Assembly: GCF_002197685.1 (NCBI RefSeq)
Contig: NZ_NBBI01000001.1
Coordinates: 682,001 to 746,000 of the forward strand
Length of the DNA: 64,000 nt
Direction: 5' to 3'
Origin: Sphingomonas dokdonensis
GTDB lineage: Bacteria; Pseudomonadota; Alphaproteobacteria; Sphingomonadales; Sphingomonadaceae
Below are positions 9,665-19,965 of this stretch, one piece after another (the stretch's first letter is position 1; the number at the start of each line of letters is the position of its first letter). A program made the position numbers and the translations under genes. The notes below the pieces were generated by a model, which did not search any database, was not told the DNA's origin, and saw only the letters and a program-made list of their open reading frames with translations.

Positions 9665-10390
9665 ATGCGAACGAAGGATTTTCTCCGCGGCCGGCGCAGG
9701 CGGGAATTGTCGGCAGAGGAGATTCACGCGTTGGAGGATGCCGTGGAGGCAGTGGAGACCGTGCCGCCGCGCACGGCGCTCGCGTCGCGCGGCGATCGGC
9801 TGAACCGTAGCACGCTTATTATCGATGGGTTCGCCTGTCGGTACATGGATGCGCGCGACGGCTATCGACAGATCCTGTCCTACCATGTCGCCGGTGATTT
9901 CATCGACCTGCACAGCTTCCCCACGCGCTACATCGATCACGACATCGCGACGATCACCAGCGCAACGCTCGCTTATGTTCGTCACGATCGGCTCGAGACG
10001 CTGATGGCGAAATGGCCACATCTTGGCCAATTGCTGTGGTTCAGCACCATGCTCGACGCTGCCCAGCACCGCGAATGGATCTTCCGTATCGGCCGGCTGG
10101 ATGCGGCGGGGCGCCTCGCGCATTTCATGTGCGAGACCTATTATCGCATGCGGGCGGTCGGCCAGGTTGCCGATGGCGGGTGCGACCTGCCGCTGACTCA
10201 GCAGGATCTCGGCGAGGTAGCCGGATTGACCAGCGTGCACGTAAACCGCGTGCTTCGCCGCTTGCGCGAGGACGGGCTGGCGATCGTCGGGCGCGGCAAG
10301 CTGCAGATCCTCGACCTTGACCGACTCGCTCGGCTGGGAGAGTTCAAATCCGACTATCTCTATCTTGAGGACGGGCCGTGGCAGGAATGA
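9665..10390 (+). CDS. Crp/Fnr family transcriptional regulator
   Basis: A 241-residue protein with a cyclic-nucleotide-binding-type beta barrel (about 20-120), a long dimerisation helix (about 125-165) and a C-terminal winged helix with LTQQDLGEVAGLT and the recognition helix VHVNRVLRRL (about 177-200). The N-terminal cysteine cluster of FNR is absent, so it does not bind an Fe-S cluster in the FNR way; the ligand is unknown. It follows the acyl-CoA synthetase by 39 bp on the same strand. It could regulate that gene, but this group of short Crp/Fnr regulators is common in sphingomonads with varied targets. Confidence 0.88.
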   Translation: MRTKDFLRGRRRRELSAEEIHALEDAVEAVETVPPRTALASRGDRLNRSTLIIDGFACRYMDARDGYRQILSYHVAGDFIDLHSFPTRYIDHDIATITSATLAYVRHDRLETLMAKWPHLGQLLWFSTMLDAAQHREWIFRIGRLDAAGRLAHFMCETYYRMRAVGQVADGGCDLPLTQQDLGEVAGLTSVHVNRVLRRLREDGLAIVGRGKLQILDLDRLARLGEFKSDYLYLEDGPWQE

Positions 10391-10444
10391 TCATCGGCAT
10401 GCCTGCCGTATCGGCTGCTTGGCCGTTCCGCGGTCATCCTTTCC

Positions 10445-11686
10445 GTGGCTGAGCTCTCGCCGGAGCTTAACCCTGCTCCCGTGGTAAGCGCCGGCGGCGG
10501 CATCGAGCCGGACCCGCCGGCCGAAGACCCGCGCATCGCCTTGCGCCGCGATCGGCTGCTCGCCGCACTCACCCTGACCGCCGGCATGGGGCTGATCATC
10601 GGCGTGCCATTCGCGCTTAAGGCGGGTGCGGAGTTCTTTGTCCCGACCACGGTCGCGCTCGTGGTGAGCATCGCGCTGATCCCGCTGCTCGAATGGCTCG
10701 AATCGCGGCGGCTGCCGCCAGCCATCGCCTCGCTGCTTTGCGTCATCCTGTTCCTGGTCGCGGCGAATGTCGCGCTGGCCGCGATCGTGGTGCCGGCGAT
10801 CGACTTCTTCCGGCTGTTGCCGACGCGGATTGAGCGCATTCAGGACAATCTGGAGCCGCTGCTCGATCTGTATTCCAACCTCGAACGCTACGCCAATCGC
10901 ACGTTGCAGCGCCTGGCGGCGGCGCCCGTCCGCCAATCCCCCAGCGCCGCCGTCGCGCCGCCGAGCTCGATTCTGGAACTCGCCGCCACGTCCGCGCCCG
11001 GCGTGATCATCCAGGTGCTTTACGCGATCCTCGTCACCTTCTTCTTCCTGACGGCGTGGACGCGTACCCGGACGGGAATGATCACCAGCCGCGAAAGCTT
11101 TGGCGGCGCCATGGCGACGGCGCGGGTGATCCAGGCCGTCGTGGATGACGTATCCAGCTACCTGGGCACGATCACGGCAATCAACATCGTGCTCGGGCTG
11201 GTTACCGCTGGCGCGCTTTATCTGCTCGGCATGCCCTTTCCGCTGATGTGGGGCGGCATCGTCGCTTTGTTCAACTACATCCCATACTTCGGGCCGGTGA
11301 TCGCCGCGTTGCTGGTGGCGCTTGGCGGCCTGATGACGTTCAACGATGTGGCAACCGCGCTGGCGGCGCCCGCGATCATGTATGGCCTGCACCTCGTCGA
11401 GGCGAACGTCGTGACGCCGCTGATCGTCGGCCATCGCCTTACCATCAGCCCGGTGCTCATCCTCATCTCGCTAAGCTTCTGGGGCTGGGTCTGGGGAACG
11501 GTAGGGGCGCTGCTCGCGGTGCCGCTGCTGATCATCATCCAGACGGTAATCAAGGGTGCGGGCAAGCCCGACATTGCCGGTTTCCTGTTCGAGCACGGGA
11601 CGCTGGTGCGCCAGCCCGTGCGCCGATCGCCGGAATTTGCGAAAAGCGAGGACGATGTCGTTGACAGCCCCGCGCCGGTGGCATAG
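10445..11686 (+). CDS. AI-2E family transporter (PerM/TqsA-like membrane protein)
   Basis: A 413-residue polytopic inner-membrane protein. It begins with a Pro-rich cytoplasmic tail, then has about eight hydrophobic segments in the PF01594 pattern: two near the start (about 38-80), one at about 98-120, then a cluster after 190 that includes GTITAINIVLG and the family MWGGIVALFNYIPYFGP. Family members export AI-2 or act in Na+/H+ exchange; many have no known substrate. The GTG start at 10445 has no good Shine-Dalgarno, and GTG 10481 is an in-frame alternative. The 3' end lies only 24 bp from a tRNA-Asp gene. Confidence 0.87.
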   Translation: MAELSPELNPAPVVSAGGGIEPDPPAEDPRIALRRDRLLAALTLTAGMGLIIGVPFALKAGAEFFVPTTVALVVSIALIPLLEWLESRRLPPAIASLLCVILFLVAANVALAAIVVPAIDFFRLLPTRIERIQDNLEPLLDLYSNLERYANRTLQRLAAAPVRQSPSAAVAPPSSILELAATSAPGVIIQVLYAILVTFFFLTAWTRTRTGMITSRESFGGAMATARVIQAVVDDVSSYLGTITAINIVLGLVTAGALYLLGMPFPLMWGGIVALFNYIPYFGPVIAALLVALGGLMTFNDVATALAAPAIMYGLHLVEANVVTPLIVGHRLTISPVLILISLSFWGWVWGTVGALLAVPLLIIIQTVIKGAGKPDIAGFLFEHGTLVRQPVRRSPEFAKSEDDVVDSPAPVA

Positions 11687-11710
11687 TGGCGCGCCTCCAC
11701 GCTGATCCAA

Positions 11711-11787
<77 letters not shown>

Positions 11788-11841
11788 TCCCTGAACGGGG
11801 TGGTGGATGTCAGATGTGGAGCACCGCTACGGCTGGTCCGG

Positions 11842-11918
<77 letters not shown>

Positions 11919-12102
11919 TCCGATCGGATGGCTTATCCTCACATCACATCAGATCGCAGCCGTTTGTCGGCCAAAGCCGCGTCTCGCTGTCATGACGGGC
12001 AGGTGCTGAGCCGCGACGAGCGGGGGCTTACGTCCGGCCGATTTCCGGCTAGTCACGATCGTTCGATGCGGCACCGACGCTGCGTCGATGGGGGAGTTCT
12101 GC

Positions 12103-13764
12103 GTGTCGCAAAGCGTAAAGGGGTGGGCGCTGTTCAAGGCGGCGATGGGCAGCCGAAAGACGGCCGTCATGCTCGCCCTTGGGTTTTCGTCCGGGCTGCC
12201 GTTCGTTCTCCTGATCGGCACGCTGAACGCCTGGCTCGGCGAGTTGCAGGTCAGTTTGGCGACGATCGGCGTCCTGTCATGGATCGGCCTCGCCTACGCC
12301 TTCAAATTCCTCTGGTCGCCGCTGGTGGACCGCGCGCGACCGCCGTTGCTCGCCCGGCTGGGGCGGCGCCGATCATGGCTCGTTCTGTGCCAGGTGTCGC
12401 TGGCCGTTCTGTTGTGGCTGCTGGCGCTGACCGATCCGATCACCGCGATCGGCACCTTTGCCGGCCTCGCCGTCATCGCGGCCTTTCTCTCGGCGACGCA
12501 GGACGTCGTGCTCGACGCCTGGCGCATCGAGATCGCCGATGATGTCGCCACGGTGGAGTTGCTGTCTGCCATCTATCAACTCGGCAATCGTTTTGCGGCG
12601 CTGACCGGCGGCGCGCTGGCGCTGGTCATCGCGGCGCGCACCGGCTGGCCCATCGTGTATATGGGCATGGGCGTCGCGATGCTGGTGCTGGTCGCCGCAA
12701 CGCTGGCGGCGCCGGAGGCGGCCGAGCTGGCGGAGGATCGCGCCCGCCCGCTGGGGGATCACGCCGCGCCCGATCCGCGCCGCCGCACGCTGGCGCTGGT
12801 GATCGTCGGCCTTGGCTGGGGCGCCGCGATCCTGGGTCTCGGCAGCTTCATGGTCGAGGCGCTCAGCCCGCCGGCGCCCGGCGCCAAGGCGCCATCGGCT
12901 GGCGATTTCACCAAGACGTGGGGACCGTGGATCGTCATCATGACCGTGGTTCTGCCGGCGCTGGTGGCCGCCTGGACGAACCGTGTTCGCGAGCCGCAGC
13001 CGCAGCCGGGTCAACGCATGCTCGACCATTGCTATCGTGCGCTGGTGCTCCCACTCGCGGAGCTGGTCGATCGGCTGCGCTGGGGCGCGATCGTCGTCGT
13101 GGCGTTGATCCTGGTCTACCGCATCTGCGATTCGATCTGGGCGCCCTTTGCCTTTCCTTTCTATCTCGATTTTCTTGGCTATTCGAACGACGAGGTGGCG
13201 TTCGCTTCCAAGCTGTTCGGCGTGCTGATGACCATTGCCGGTGTTGCGCTGGGCGGGCTGATGTTTTCGACGCTGGGGCGGATGCCGACCATGCTGGCGG
13301 GCGCCATCACCGCCGCTGCCTCCAACCTGCTGTATGCCGATCTCGCCACCGGCGGTGCGGGGATCGATGCATTTGCGGGCGTGTTCGGGCTGTACGATCT
13401 CGGCGTGGACGCGCGCATGGTGCGCCTGATGATCGCGATCTCGGGCGAGAATATCGCCGGCGGCCTGGCTGGCGCGGCGTTCGTCGGCTACATTTCCTCG
13501 ATCGCGTCGCGGCAATATTCGGCGGTGCAATATGCGTTGCTGTCCTCGCTGACCTTTCTCGTCGGTGCGCTGGGGCGCGCGGCGATGGGCGAGGCGATCG
13601 AACGGATCGGCTATGCGCCCGTGTTCCACTTTACCGCGCTGTTGGGGCTGGTGGCCGTCGCGCTGGTGGTGATCGAATGGTGGCGCGGCGCGGCGCGAGC
13701 CCCGGCGCCTGCTTCGTCGGTCGATCCACTGACAGCGGCGCCGGTCGAGGCGCCTAAGCCGTAA
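12103..13764 (+). CDS. ampG: AmpG-like muropeptide MFS permease
   Basis: A 553-residue MFS transporter of the AmpG type, which imports GlcNAc-anhydroMurNAc-peptides from the periplasm for peptidoglycan recycling. Diagnostic segments are LGFSSGLPF, LKF-type YAFKFLWSPLVDR between helices 2 and 3, and SATQDVVLDAWRIE. About 12-14 hydrophobic helices can be followed. GTG 12103 is preferred because GGGGAG lies 6 nt upstream; an in-frame ATG at 12088 would overlap that Shine-Dalgarno. Its 3' end overlaps the convergent small gene by 11 bp. No ampD, nagZ or beta-lactamase gene sits next to it. Confidence 0.88.
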   Translation: MSQSVKGWALFKAAMGSRKTAVMLALGFSSGLPFVLLIGTLNAWLGELQVSLATIGVLSWIGLAYAFKFLWSPLVDRARPPLLARLGRRRSWLVLCQVSLAVLLWLLALTDPITAIGTFAGLAVIAAFLSATQDVVLDAWRIEIADDVATVELLSAIYQLGNRFAALTGGALALVIAARTGWPIVYMGMGVAMLVLVAATLAAPEAAELAEDRARPLGDHAAPDPRRRTLALVIVGLGWGAAILGLGSFMVEALSPPAPGAKAPSAGDFTKTWGPWIVIMTVVLPALVAAWTNRVREPQPQPGQRMLDHCYRALVLPLAELVDRLRWGAIVVVALILVYRICDSIWAPFAFPFYLDFLGYSNDEVAFASKLFGVLMTIAGVALGGLMFSTLGRMPTMLAGAITAAASNLLYADLATGGAGIDAFAGVFGLYDLGVDARMVRLMIAISGENIAGGLAGAAFVGYISSIASRQYSAVQYALLSSLTFLVGALGRAAMGEAIERIGYAPVFHFTALLGLVAVALVVIEWWRGAARAPAPASSVDPLTAAPVEAPKP

Positions 13765-14185
13765 GCGGCCGGCCTTCGTCGGCAAATGCCATGGTGACCG
13801 CTGCTGCGCTCGCCAGCACGCCATCGACCGCGCGAATGCCGAGCAGGTCCGCCATCAGCAGCCGCGCCGAGTCGGGCTGTGCTTCGACCCGTGCGAGAAT
13901 GGTGAGCAAGGCCGACTCGGCATGGGTCATGCGGTTGTAACAGCATGGCGCGATCGCGATCGTGCCGCTTGCGGCGGTCGCAAGATCCACCATCAGCCCG
14001 CGTAGCAGCATGAGCGGACGCCGGAAGCTTTCCCCAAAGGCGGTGAAGACGGCATGTGCCGCCCGTGCATCGTTCAGGCCATGCGCGCCGATCCGCCGCA
14101 TCGCGAACAGCGCTATTCGAGCGTTTGGGCAGCCTGGCAGAGGGTGAGGCAGCAACGCCAGCGTCGCGGGAGCAGACATCGTCAT
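13754..14185 (-). CDS. Conserved small protein, probably DUF6628 type
   Basis: A 143-residue protein with no signal peptide and no clear membrane helix. It carries an NARIALFAMRRIGAHGLNDA segment, then an AIAPCCYNRMTHAE segment with a Cys-Cys pair, and ends FADEGRPLTA. I remember this pattern as a sphingomonad family named DUF6628, unverified; the function is unknown. ATG 14183-14185 is chosen because AGGAG sits 8 nt upstream; a 17-residue N-terminal extension is unlikely. It is convergent with ampG (11-bp overlap) and 63 bp downstream of folC on the same strand, so it may be the last gene of the trp-accD-folC transcript. Confidence 0.7.
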   Translation of the reverse strand: MTMSAPATLALLPHPLPGCPNARIALFAMRRIGAHGLNDARAAHAVFTAFGESFRRPLMLLRGLMVDLATAASGTIAIAPCCYNRMTHAESALLTILARVEAQPDSARLLMADLLGIRAVDGVLASAAAVTMAFADEGRPLTA

Positions 14186-14248
14186 GGGAGAGACTCCTTT
14201 CCCGTCAAGTCTCCCCAATCCGCTATTGCAAGTCAATCGCAGTTTCGC

Positions 14249-15589
14249 TCAGTTCGGGATCTCGTCGTTTTTGGCGAGCACTTCGCCTGTCAGATACAGC
14301 GAGCCGGCGATCAAAATGCGCTGCGGACGAATTGCGGCAAGCGCCGTCATCGCGTCCTCGACATTGAGCGCCGCGCTCGCGTCCACCGCGCCGCTCTCGC
14401 GCGCGATCCGGGCGAGAGCGGCAGGATCATGATGCGCATGGCCAGGAACGGGCACCGTGATGACCCGCACCGTCGCTGCCATGCCGACAAGGTGCCGGAG
14501 AATCGATCGGGCATCCTTGTTCGCCAGTACGCCGATAATCACAGCGGTGTCCGCATCACGCGGCCAGGCCTGCGCGATGGCCGCTGCCGCCGACTCGTTG
14601 TGCGCTCCGTCGAGCCAGACACCGCCCGGCGGCTGATGGCCCAACCGGTCTGTCAGTGGACCGGAACGCAGGCGCTGCATCCGTGCTGGCCAGGATGCGC
14701 CGCAAATGCCTGCCGAAAAGGCCGCCGGTATCACGTTCAAGGCCGATTGGTGCCGGAGCAAGGCCACGGCCAGCCCGGCATTTCCAACCTGATGGTCGCC
14801 TGCCAGCGCCGGCAGCGGGAGAACCAACTCTCCCCCGGCATCCACGTAGCGCATGCCGTCGTCTACACGACGAACAGACCAGTCGACTCCCGCCTGCAGC
14901 ATCGTGGCATGCTTTTCCTCAGCAACGGCGCGGATGGCAGTGGTCACGGCGTCGGGGTAGGAGAGGGTCACCAGCGGCGTGCCAGGCTTGGCGATGCCCG
15001 CCTTTTCAAACGCGATCCGTGCCATAGAGTCAGTCGGCGTGCCGTCTTCCGGCGTTAGCAAAAACGCTTCATGGTCAATGCCTAAGCCAGCAATCCCACA
15101 AGCAAGTGGAAGGACGACATTGGTGGCGTCGAGCCGCCCGCCAAGCCCGACCTCGATCACGCAAGCGTCGGCCGGCGTGCGCGAGAAGGCGAGGAATGCG
15201 GCTGCGGTGGTTACCTCGAAGAAGCTCGCGCCGATGTCGCCGCCGATATCCAGGACTTCTTCAAGCAGCGCGGCCAGAGCACGGTCGTCGATCAGCGTAC
15301 CTGCAACACGGATTCGTTCATTGAATCGAACAAGATGCGGGCTGGAATAGACATGAACGCGCTTGCCCGATGCCTCCAGCATGGCACGCAAAAAGGCGCA
15401 GGTAGAGCCCTTGCCGTTCGTGCCGGCGACATGGAACACCGGGGGTAGGCGAAGCTGCGGGTCGCCTAGCCGCGCCAGAAGCGCGGTGATCCGGCCAAGC
15501 CCGAGCACATCGGCGCCAGGCGAGAGCGCCCACAGCCGCGCCAGTTGCGCTTGCACCGCAGGATCTGTCGAAACCGCATGATCTGGCAT
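14249..15589 (-). CDS. folC: Folylpolyglutamate synthase / dihydrofolate synthase
   Basis: A 446-residue Mur-ligase-family enzyme that adds glutamate to dihydropteroate and to folates using ATP. It shows the P-loop HVAGTNGKGST, the YSSPHLVRFNERIR omega loop, EVGLGGRLDATN, and in the C-terminal domain WLDGAHNESAA. The ATG at 15587-15589 is chosen; a TTG six codons upstream is possible. It lies downstream of accD and trp genes on the same strand, the classical alphaproteobacterial order trpF-trpB-trpA-accD-folC. Confidence 0.95.
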   Translation of the reverse strand: MPDHAVSTDPAVQAQLARLWALSPGADVLGLGRITALLARLGDPQLRLPPVFHVAGTNGKGSTCAFLRAMLEASGKRVHVYSSPHLVRFNERIRVAGTLIDDRALAALLEEVLDIGGDIGASFFEVTTAAAFLAFSRTPADACVIEVGLGGRLDATNVVLPLACGIAGLGIDHEAFLLTPEDGTPTDSMARIAFEKAGIAKPGTPLVTLSYPDAVTTAIRAVAEEKHATMLQAGVDWSVRRVDDGMRYVDAGGELVLPLPALAGDHQVGNAGLAVALLRHQSALNVIPAAFSAGICGASWPARMQRLRSGPLTDRLGHQPPGGVWLDGAHNESAAAAIAQAWPRDADTAVIIGVLANKDARSILRHLVGMAATVRVITVPVPGHAHHDPAALARIARESGAVDASAALNVEDAMTALAAIRPQRILIAGSLYLTGEVLAKNDEIPN

Positions 15590-15688
15590 GGGCGCTTTGG
15601 CTCTCAACGCACTGACAAACAGTGGCTTTGCTCAGCCACCGCCTTGTTCAACTCATCCGGTTGCCGGCGGCGAAGCGGGCAGGCCGCC

Positions 15689-16549
15689 TCAGGCTGCCTT
15701 ACGATTCGCGCAAAGATAGCCGATCACCGTCGCCAGTTGATCGCGCAGATCCTTGCGGTGCACCACCATGTCGATCAGGCCGTGCTCGAGATAATATTCG
15801 CTGGTCTGGAAATCGTCGGGCAGCTTCTCGCGGATCGTATTCTCGATCACGCGGCGCCCGGTGAAGGCGAGGGTGGCACGCGGCTCGGCAATGTGGATAT
15901 CGCCCAGCATGGCATAGGCTGCCATCACGCCGCCCGATGTCGGATCGGTGAGCACCACGATATAGGGGAGGCCCGCGTCGTGCAGCATTTGGATCGCCAC
16001 CGTGCTGCGCGGCATCTGCATCAGGCTGAGAATGCCCTCCTGCATGCGCGCGCCGCCGCTGGCGGTGAAGACGATGAACGGCGCCCGATCGGCTATGGCG
16101 GTCTCGACGCCCTGGATGAAGGCTTCGCCCACGGCCTGCCCCATGGATCCACCCATGAAAGCAAAGTCTTGCACACCGATCACCACGCGCTGGCCCTTGA
16201 TCGTGCCGCGTGCGTTGATGAAGGCGTCCTGCTCGCCCGTCTCGGTGCGCGCCGCCTTCAGTCGATCGGAATAGCGCTTCGAATCGCGAAACTTCAGCGG
16301 GTCTTCCGGTGCGCTCGGCGGCGCGAGCACCGTGGCGCTGCCCTCGTCAAGCAGTTGGGCGAACCGTGTTGCTGGTCCGATGCGCCCGTGGTGATCGCAT
16401 GTGGGGCAAACCGACAGATTTTCTTCCCACTCCTTGGTGAAGACCATCGTCCCGCATCCCTTGCACTTGTGCCAGAGATTGTCGGGGGTCTCCTTCGTCG
16501 CGGGAACAACGAACGACAGAGCGTTGCGAACGCTGGACAACCAGCTCAT
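15689..16549 (-). CDS. accD: Acetyl-CoA carboxylase carboxyltransferase subunit beta
   Basis: A 286-residue AccD. It begins with a four-cysteine zinc ribbon (CKGC near 29, CPTC near 48) and continues with a crotonase-fold carboxyltransferase core: [22 protein letters not shown] for the acyl-CoA site and LTDPTSGGV. With AccA it moves the carboxyl group from biotin to acetyl-CoA to give malonyl-CoA, the first step of fatty acid synthesis. Its start overlaps the trpA stop by ATGA, so it is translationally coupled to tryptophan synthase, a conserved arrangement. Confidence 0.97.
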   Translation of the reverse strand: MSWLSSVRNALSFVVPATKETPDNLWHKCKGCGTMVFTKEWEENLSVCPTCDHHGRIGPATRFAQLLDEGSATVLAPPSAPEDPLKFRDSKRYSDRLKAARTETGEQDAFINARGTIKGQRVVIGVQDFAFMGGSMGQAVGEAFIQGVETAIADRAPFIVFTASGGARMQEGILSLMQMPRSTVAIQMLHDAGLPYIVVLTDPTSGGVMAAYAMLGDIHIAEPRATLAFTGRRVIENTIREKLPDDFQTSEYYLEHGLIDMVVHRKDLRDQLATVIGYLCANRKAA

Positions 16550-17337
16550 GCGATTTCCTTCCGAGCGGCGCGGACGGCGGCCGCCAAGCTTTGAACATAG
16601 GTGCGCACCTGCGCTGGCGCATCGGTGCCGTGACGCTCCACGAGCTCGACGATCGCCGACCCGACTACCACGCCATCCGATACGCGCGCGATCGCACCCG
16701 CTTGGTCGGGGGTGCGCACGCCGAAGCCGACAACGATTGGCAGCTCCGTTGCTGCCTTCAGCCGCGCCACCGCTTCGTCGATCGACCCCTGTGCTGCCTG
16801 CTGTAGGCCGGTGATGCCGGCCACCGACACATAGTAGATGAAGCCAGACGCTCCGTTCAACACATCGGCGAGGCGCGCGGCATTGGTAGTTGGCGTCGCC
16901 AGCCGGATAAGGTCGATGCCGGCTCCACGAAGGGCTGGACCGAGTGCATCATCCTCTTCCGGCGGCACGTCGACGCAGATTACCCCGTCGGCGCCAGCAT
17001 CGCGCACGGCTGCGGCGAACCAGGCCGCGCCGCGGCGGAGCATCGGGTTGGCGTAGCCCATGAGAACCAAGGGTAAATCGGGATGGCGAGAACGAAAATC
17101 ACGGGCAATCAACAAGATGTCGGCCGTTGTTGTGCCCGCTGCCAAACTGCGGATGTTGGCCGCCTGGATAGCGGGGCCGTCCGCCATCGGATCGGTAAAG
17201 GGCATACCCAATTCGATCACGTCCGCGCCACCGTCGACCAGAGCGTCGAGCACAGCCGCGGTATCGCCATCACCTGCCGTGACGAAGCAGACGAGCGCCG
17301 GATGCTCCTTGGCAAATGTGTCGGCAAGCCGGCTCAT
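16546..17337 (-). CDS. trpA: Tryptophan synthase alpha chain
   Basis: A 263-residue TIM-barrel enzyme that cleaves indole-3-glycerol phosphate to indole and passes it to TrpB. The signature [10 protein letters not shown], the catalytic Glu in [14 protein letters not shown] and the Asp in [11 protein letters not shown] are present, with phosphate-binding GFGVRTPDQ near the end. The start ATG at 17335-17337 overlaps the trpB stop by ATGA; the longer open frame upstream is trpB in another frame. It is coupled downstream to accD. Confidence 0.97.
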   Translation of the reverse strand: MSRLADTFAKEHPALVCFVTAGDGDTAAVLDALVDGGADVIELGMPFTDPMADGPAIQAANIRSLAAGTTTADILLIARDFRSRHPDLPLVLMGYANPMLRRGAAWFAAAVRDAGADGVICVDVPPEEDDALGPALRGAGIDLIRLATPTTNAARLADVLNGASGFIYYVSVAGITGLQQAAQGSIDEAVARLKAATELPIVVGFGVRTPDQAGAIARVSDGVVVGSAIVELVERHGTDAPAQVRTYVQSLAAAVRAARKEIA

Positions 17338-18563
17338 ATCGCTACCCCGAGCGCATGAGCGACGGTGAAGATGTCCTTGTCGCCGCGGCCGCATAGGTTG
17401 GCGAGGATCACTTGATCGCGGCGCATCTCACGCGCCCGGCGGGTGACAGCCGCGATGGCGTGCGACGGCTCAAGCGCAGGAATGATGCCTTCTGTGCGGC
17501 AGAGCAACTGGAAGGCGTCGAGCGCCTCGTCATCGGTGACCGACGTATAGTCGACGCGACCTATATCCTTCAGCCAGGCGTGCTCGGGTCCGATACCGGG
17601 ATAATCCAGCCCGGCAGAGATCGAGTGCGCTTCGGCAATCTGTCCGTCGTCATCCTGCAGCAGATAGGTCTTGTTGCCGTGGAGCACGCCAGGAAATCCG
17701 CCGGCCAGGCTGGCGGCATGCTTCTTTTCCAAGCCTTCGCCCGCCGCCTCGACACCCAGCATCTGCACGTCGGCATCGTCGAGGAAGGGGTGGAACAGCC
17801 CGATGGCGTTCGATCCGCCGCCGATCGCCGCCACCAGCAGATCTGGCAGGCGCCCGGTGCGACGCATCATCTGCTCGCGTGCCTCGCGGCCGATCACGCT
17901 TTGGAAATCGCGAACAAGCTCGGGGTAGGGGTGTGGGCCGGCAGCCGTGCCGATGATGTAGAAGGTGTCGTGCACATTGGCGACCCAATCGCGCAGCGCC
18001 TCGTTCATTGCATCCTTGAGCGTGTTCGCACCCGACGTAACCGCGCGAACTTCAGCCCCTAACAGCTTCATACGAAAGACGTTTGGCTGCTGGCGCTCGA
18101 CGTCCTTGGCGCCCATATAGATGACGCAGGGCAGGCCAAAGCGGGCGCACACCGTGGCGGTCGCCACGCCATGCTGGCCGGCGCCGGTCTCGGCGATGAT
18201 CCGCGTCTTGCCCATGCGGATCGCGAGCAGGATCTGGCCGATGCAATTGTTGATCTTGTGTGCGCCGGTATGGTTCAGCTCATCACGCTTGAACCAGATT
18301 TCCGCGCCCATGCCGTCGGGCGCGTTCTCGCGCAGCGCGTCGGTCAGCCGCTCGGCGTAATAGAGCGGGGAGGGGCGGCCGACATAATGTTCGAGCAGAT
18401 CGTCGAACTGGGCGCGGAACGCCGGATCGTTCTTCGCCGCGCGATATTCGCGTTCCAGTTCAAGGATCAGCGGCATCAGCGTTTCGGCGACATAGCGCCC
18501 GCCGTAATCACCGAAATGGCCGCGGTCGTCGGGCTGAGCCCGGAAGGAATTCGGAGCGTTCAT
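17334..18563 (-). CDS. trpB: Tryptophan synthase beta chain
   Basis: A 409-residue PLP enzyme joining indole with L-serine. The PLP lysine lies in HTGAHKINN, the substrate loop in [10 protein letters not shown] and the phosphate-binding GGGSNAIG is clear, ending with the usual [10 protein letters not shown]. It forms the alpha2-beta2 complex with TrpA. Its ATG overlaps the trpF stop by 4 bp. No leader peptide or attenuator is visible upstream of trpF, so control of this block is unclear from sequence. Confidence 0.98.
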   Translation of the reverse strand: MNAPNSFRAQPDDRGHFGDYGGRYVAETLMPLILELEREYRAAKNDPAFRAQFDDLLEHYVGRPSPLYYAERLTDALRENAPDGMGAEIWFKRDELNHTGAHKINNCIGQILLAIRMGKTRIIAETGAGQHGVATATVCARFGLPCVIYMGAKDVERQQPNVFRMKLLGAEVRAVTSGANTLKDAMNEALRDWVANVHDTFYIIGTAAGPHPYPELVRDFQSVIGREAREQMMRRTGRLPDLLVAAIGGGSNAIGLFHPFLDDADVQMLGVEAAGEGLEKKHAASLAGGFPGVLHGNKTYLLQDDDGQIAEAHSISAGLDYPGIGPEHAWLKDIGRVDYTSVTDDEALDAFQLLCRTEGIIPALEPSHAIAAVTRRAREMRRDQVILANLCGRGDKDIFTVAHALGVAI

Positions 18564-19195
18564 GATGCGGCCACCGCTTGCAGGAAGGCGGCGATCTTGT
18601 CCACGCTCTTGACGCCCGGTGCGCTTTCTACCCCCGATGAGGTGTCAACCAACGTCGCGCCGGTGCGGCGCACCGCTTCGCCGACGTTTGCGGCATCCAG
18701 CCCACCGGAAAGCGCCCAAGGGATCGGGTGACGAAAGCCGTCGAGCAGCGACCAGTCGAAGCGAACCCCCATTCCGCCGGGCAGCGCTGCGCCAGGCGGC
18801 GTCTTGGCATCAAAAAGAATTCGGTCGGCTGCGCCGACATACTCGCGCACGCCGTCGAGATCGCTGCGCGACCGAACGGCGATCGCTGCCCACGTCTCGC
18901 GTGCGAAGCGCTGGCGAATATGCGCGGCACGCGCGGGCGGCGTTTGATGCAATTGCACGGCATGGAGCTTGCCGGCTGCTACTGCTTGCTCCAACAGGCC
19001 ATCTTCAGGATTTACGAAAACCCCAACGCGCCGCACATGATCCGGCGTGCGTGCGGCCAACGCCATCGCAGCGTCGAAGGAGAGATGGCGCGGCGATGGC
19101 GGGAAGAAGACCAGCCCGACGTGCGATGCGGCGCCCGCGATCACGGCGTGCATGCTCTCTGCGGTGCTGATTCCACAAATCTTTGCGGTCGTCAT
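18560..19195 (-). CDS. trpF: Phosphoribosylanthranilate isomerase
   Basis: A 211-residue TIM barrel performing the Amadori rearrangement of phosphoribosylanthranilate. The catalytic Cys is in KICGIST near the N-terminus, the catalytic Asp in [11 protein letters not shown], and [13 protein letters not shown] and DTSSGVE form the phosphate site. It heads the trpF-trpB-trpA-accD-folC block and lies 84 bp from pyrF upstream on the same strand. trpD, trpC and trpE are not in the window. Confidence 0.96.
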   Translation of the reverse strand: MTTAKICGISTAESMHAVIAGAASHVGLVFFPPSPRHLSFDAAMALAARTPDHVRRVGVFVNPEDGLLEQAVAAGKLHAVQLHQTPPARAAHIRQRFARETWAAIAVRSRSDLDGVREYVGAADRILFDAKTPPGAALPGGMGVRFDWSLLDGFRHPIPWALSGGLDAANVGEAVRRTGATLVDTSSGVESAPGVKSVDKIAAFLQAVAAS

Positions 19196-19279
19196 TGTAG
19201 CGTCCGGCCATGCGATAGCGCCGACGGCGCAATGGCTAGCCCGCGCACACGCGTAAAGCCTTCTATCATGATCGGCGGC

Positions 19280-19954
19280 TCAGAGCGTTGCGGCGATCGC
19301 GCGGGCGGCCGCGTCGGGATCTTCCGCCTGCGTGATCGGGCGTCCGATCACCAGGATCGAGGCGCCGCGATCCAGCGCCTGACGGGCCGTAACAACCCGT
19401 TTCTGGTCACCCACTACGCCAGCGGCAGGCCTAACGCCGGGAACGACGAAGAACCCGCTTGGCCAAACGCGGTGCGCCGCTTCGACCTCTTCGCCCGAGC
19501 AGACGATGCCATCGACGCCGGACTGTTTGGCGAGTTCGGTCAACCGGAGCACATGATCGTGCGCACGGCCTTGAACGCCGGTGGCCGCCAGATCCTGATC
19601 ATCCAGGCTCGTGAGCATGGTCACCGCCACCACCTTGGTGGTCGCAGGCGCGGCAGCCTTGGCATCCTCCAGCATCGCCTGCCCGCCGGACGCATGGACG
19701 GTGAGAATGGCGGGCGCCAGGTCGCCGAGTGCCTGGATAGCCTTAGCGACCGTATTGGGAATGTCGTGCAGCTTCAGATCGAGAAAGATCGGCAAGCCGC
19801 TATGGCTCAGTTCGCGCACGCCCAATGCGCCATTGGCGACAAAGAACTCCAGCCCTAATTTCAGACCGCCCACATGGTGGCGCACGCGGGCGGCCATCGC
19901 CTTCGCCCGGTCCAGATCGGGCGTGTCGAGCGCGACGAAGATACGGTTGGACAT
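19280..19954 (-). CDS. pyrF: Orotidine 5'-phosphate decarboxylase
   Basis: A 224-residue enzyme making UMP from OMP. The D-K-x-x-D catalytic tetrad region reads FLDLKLHDIPNT, followed by VHASGG and a C-terminal PGVRP and ILVIGRPIT phosphate-binding loop. ATG 19952-19954 is chosen; the open frame upstream is the complement of unrelated coding. It is 11 bp downstream of the lapA-like gene and upstream of trpF, as in many alphaproteobacteria. Confidence 0.97.
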   Translation of the reverse strand: MSNRIFVALDTPDLDRAKAMAARVRHHVGGLKLGLEFFVANGALGVRELSHSGLPIFLDLKLHDIPNTVAKAIQALGDLAPAILTVHASGGQAMLEDAKAAAPATTKVVAVTMLTSLDDQDLAATGVQGRAHDHVLRLTELAKQSGVDGIVCSGEEVEAAHRVWPSGFFVVPGVRPAAGVVGDQKRVVTARQALDRGASILVIGRPITQAEDPDAAARAIAATL

Positions 19955-19965
19955 GTCAGGTGCCC

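Noticed and set aside
7874-10240. 788-codon open frame opposite the acyl-CoA synthetase and Crp genes
   Set aside because: Long frames on the complement are common at this GC content; the real genes on the plus strand carry all family motifs.
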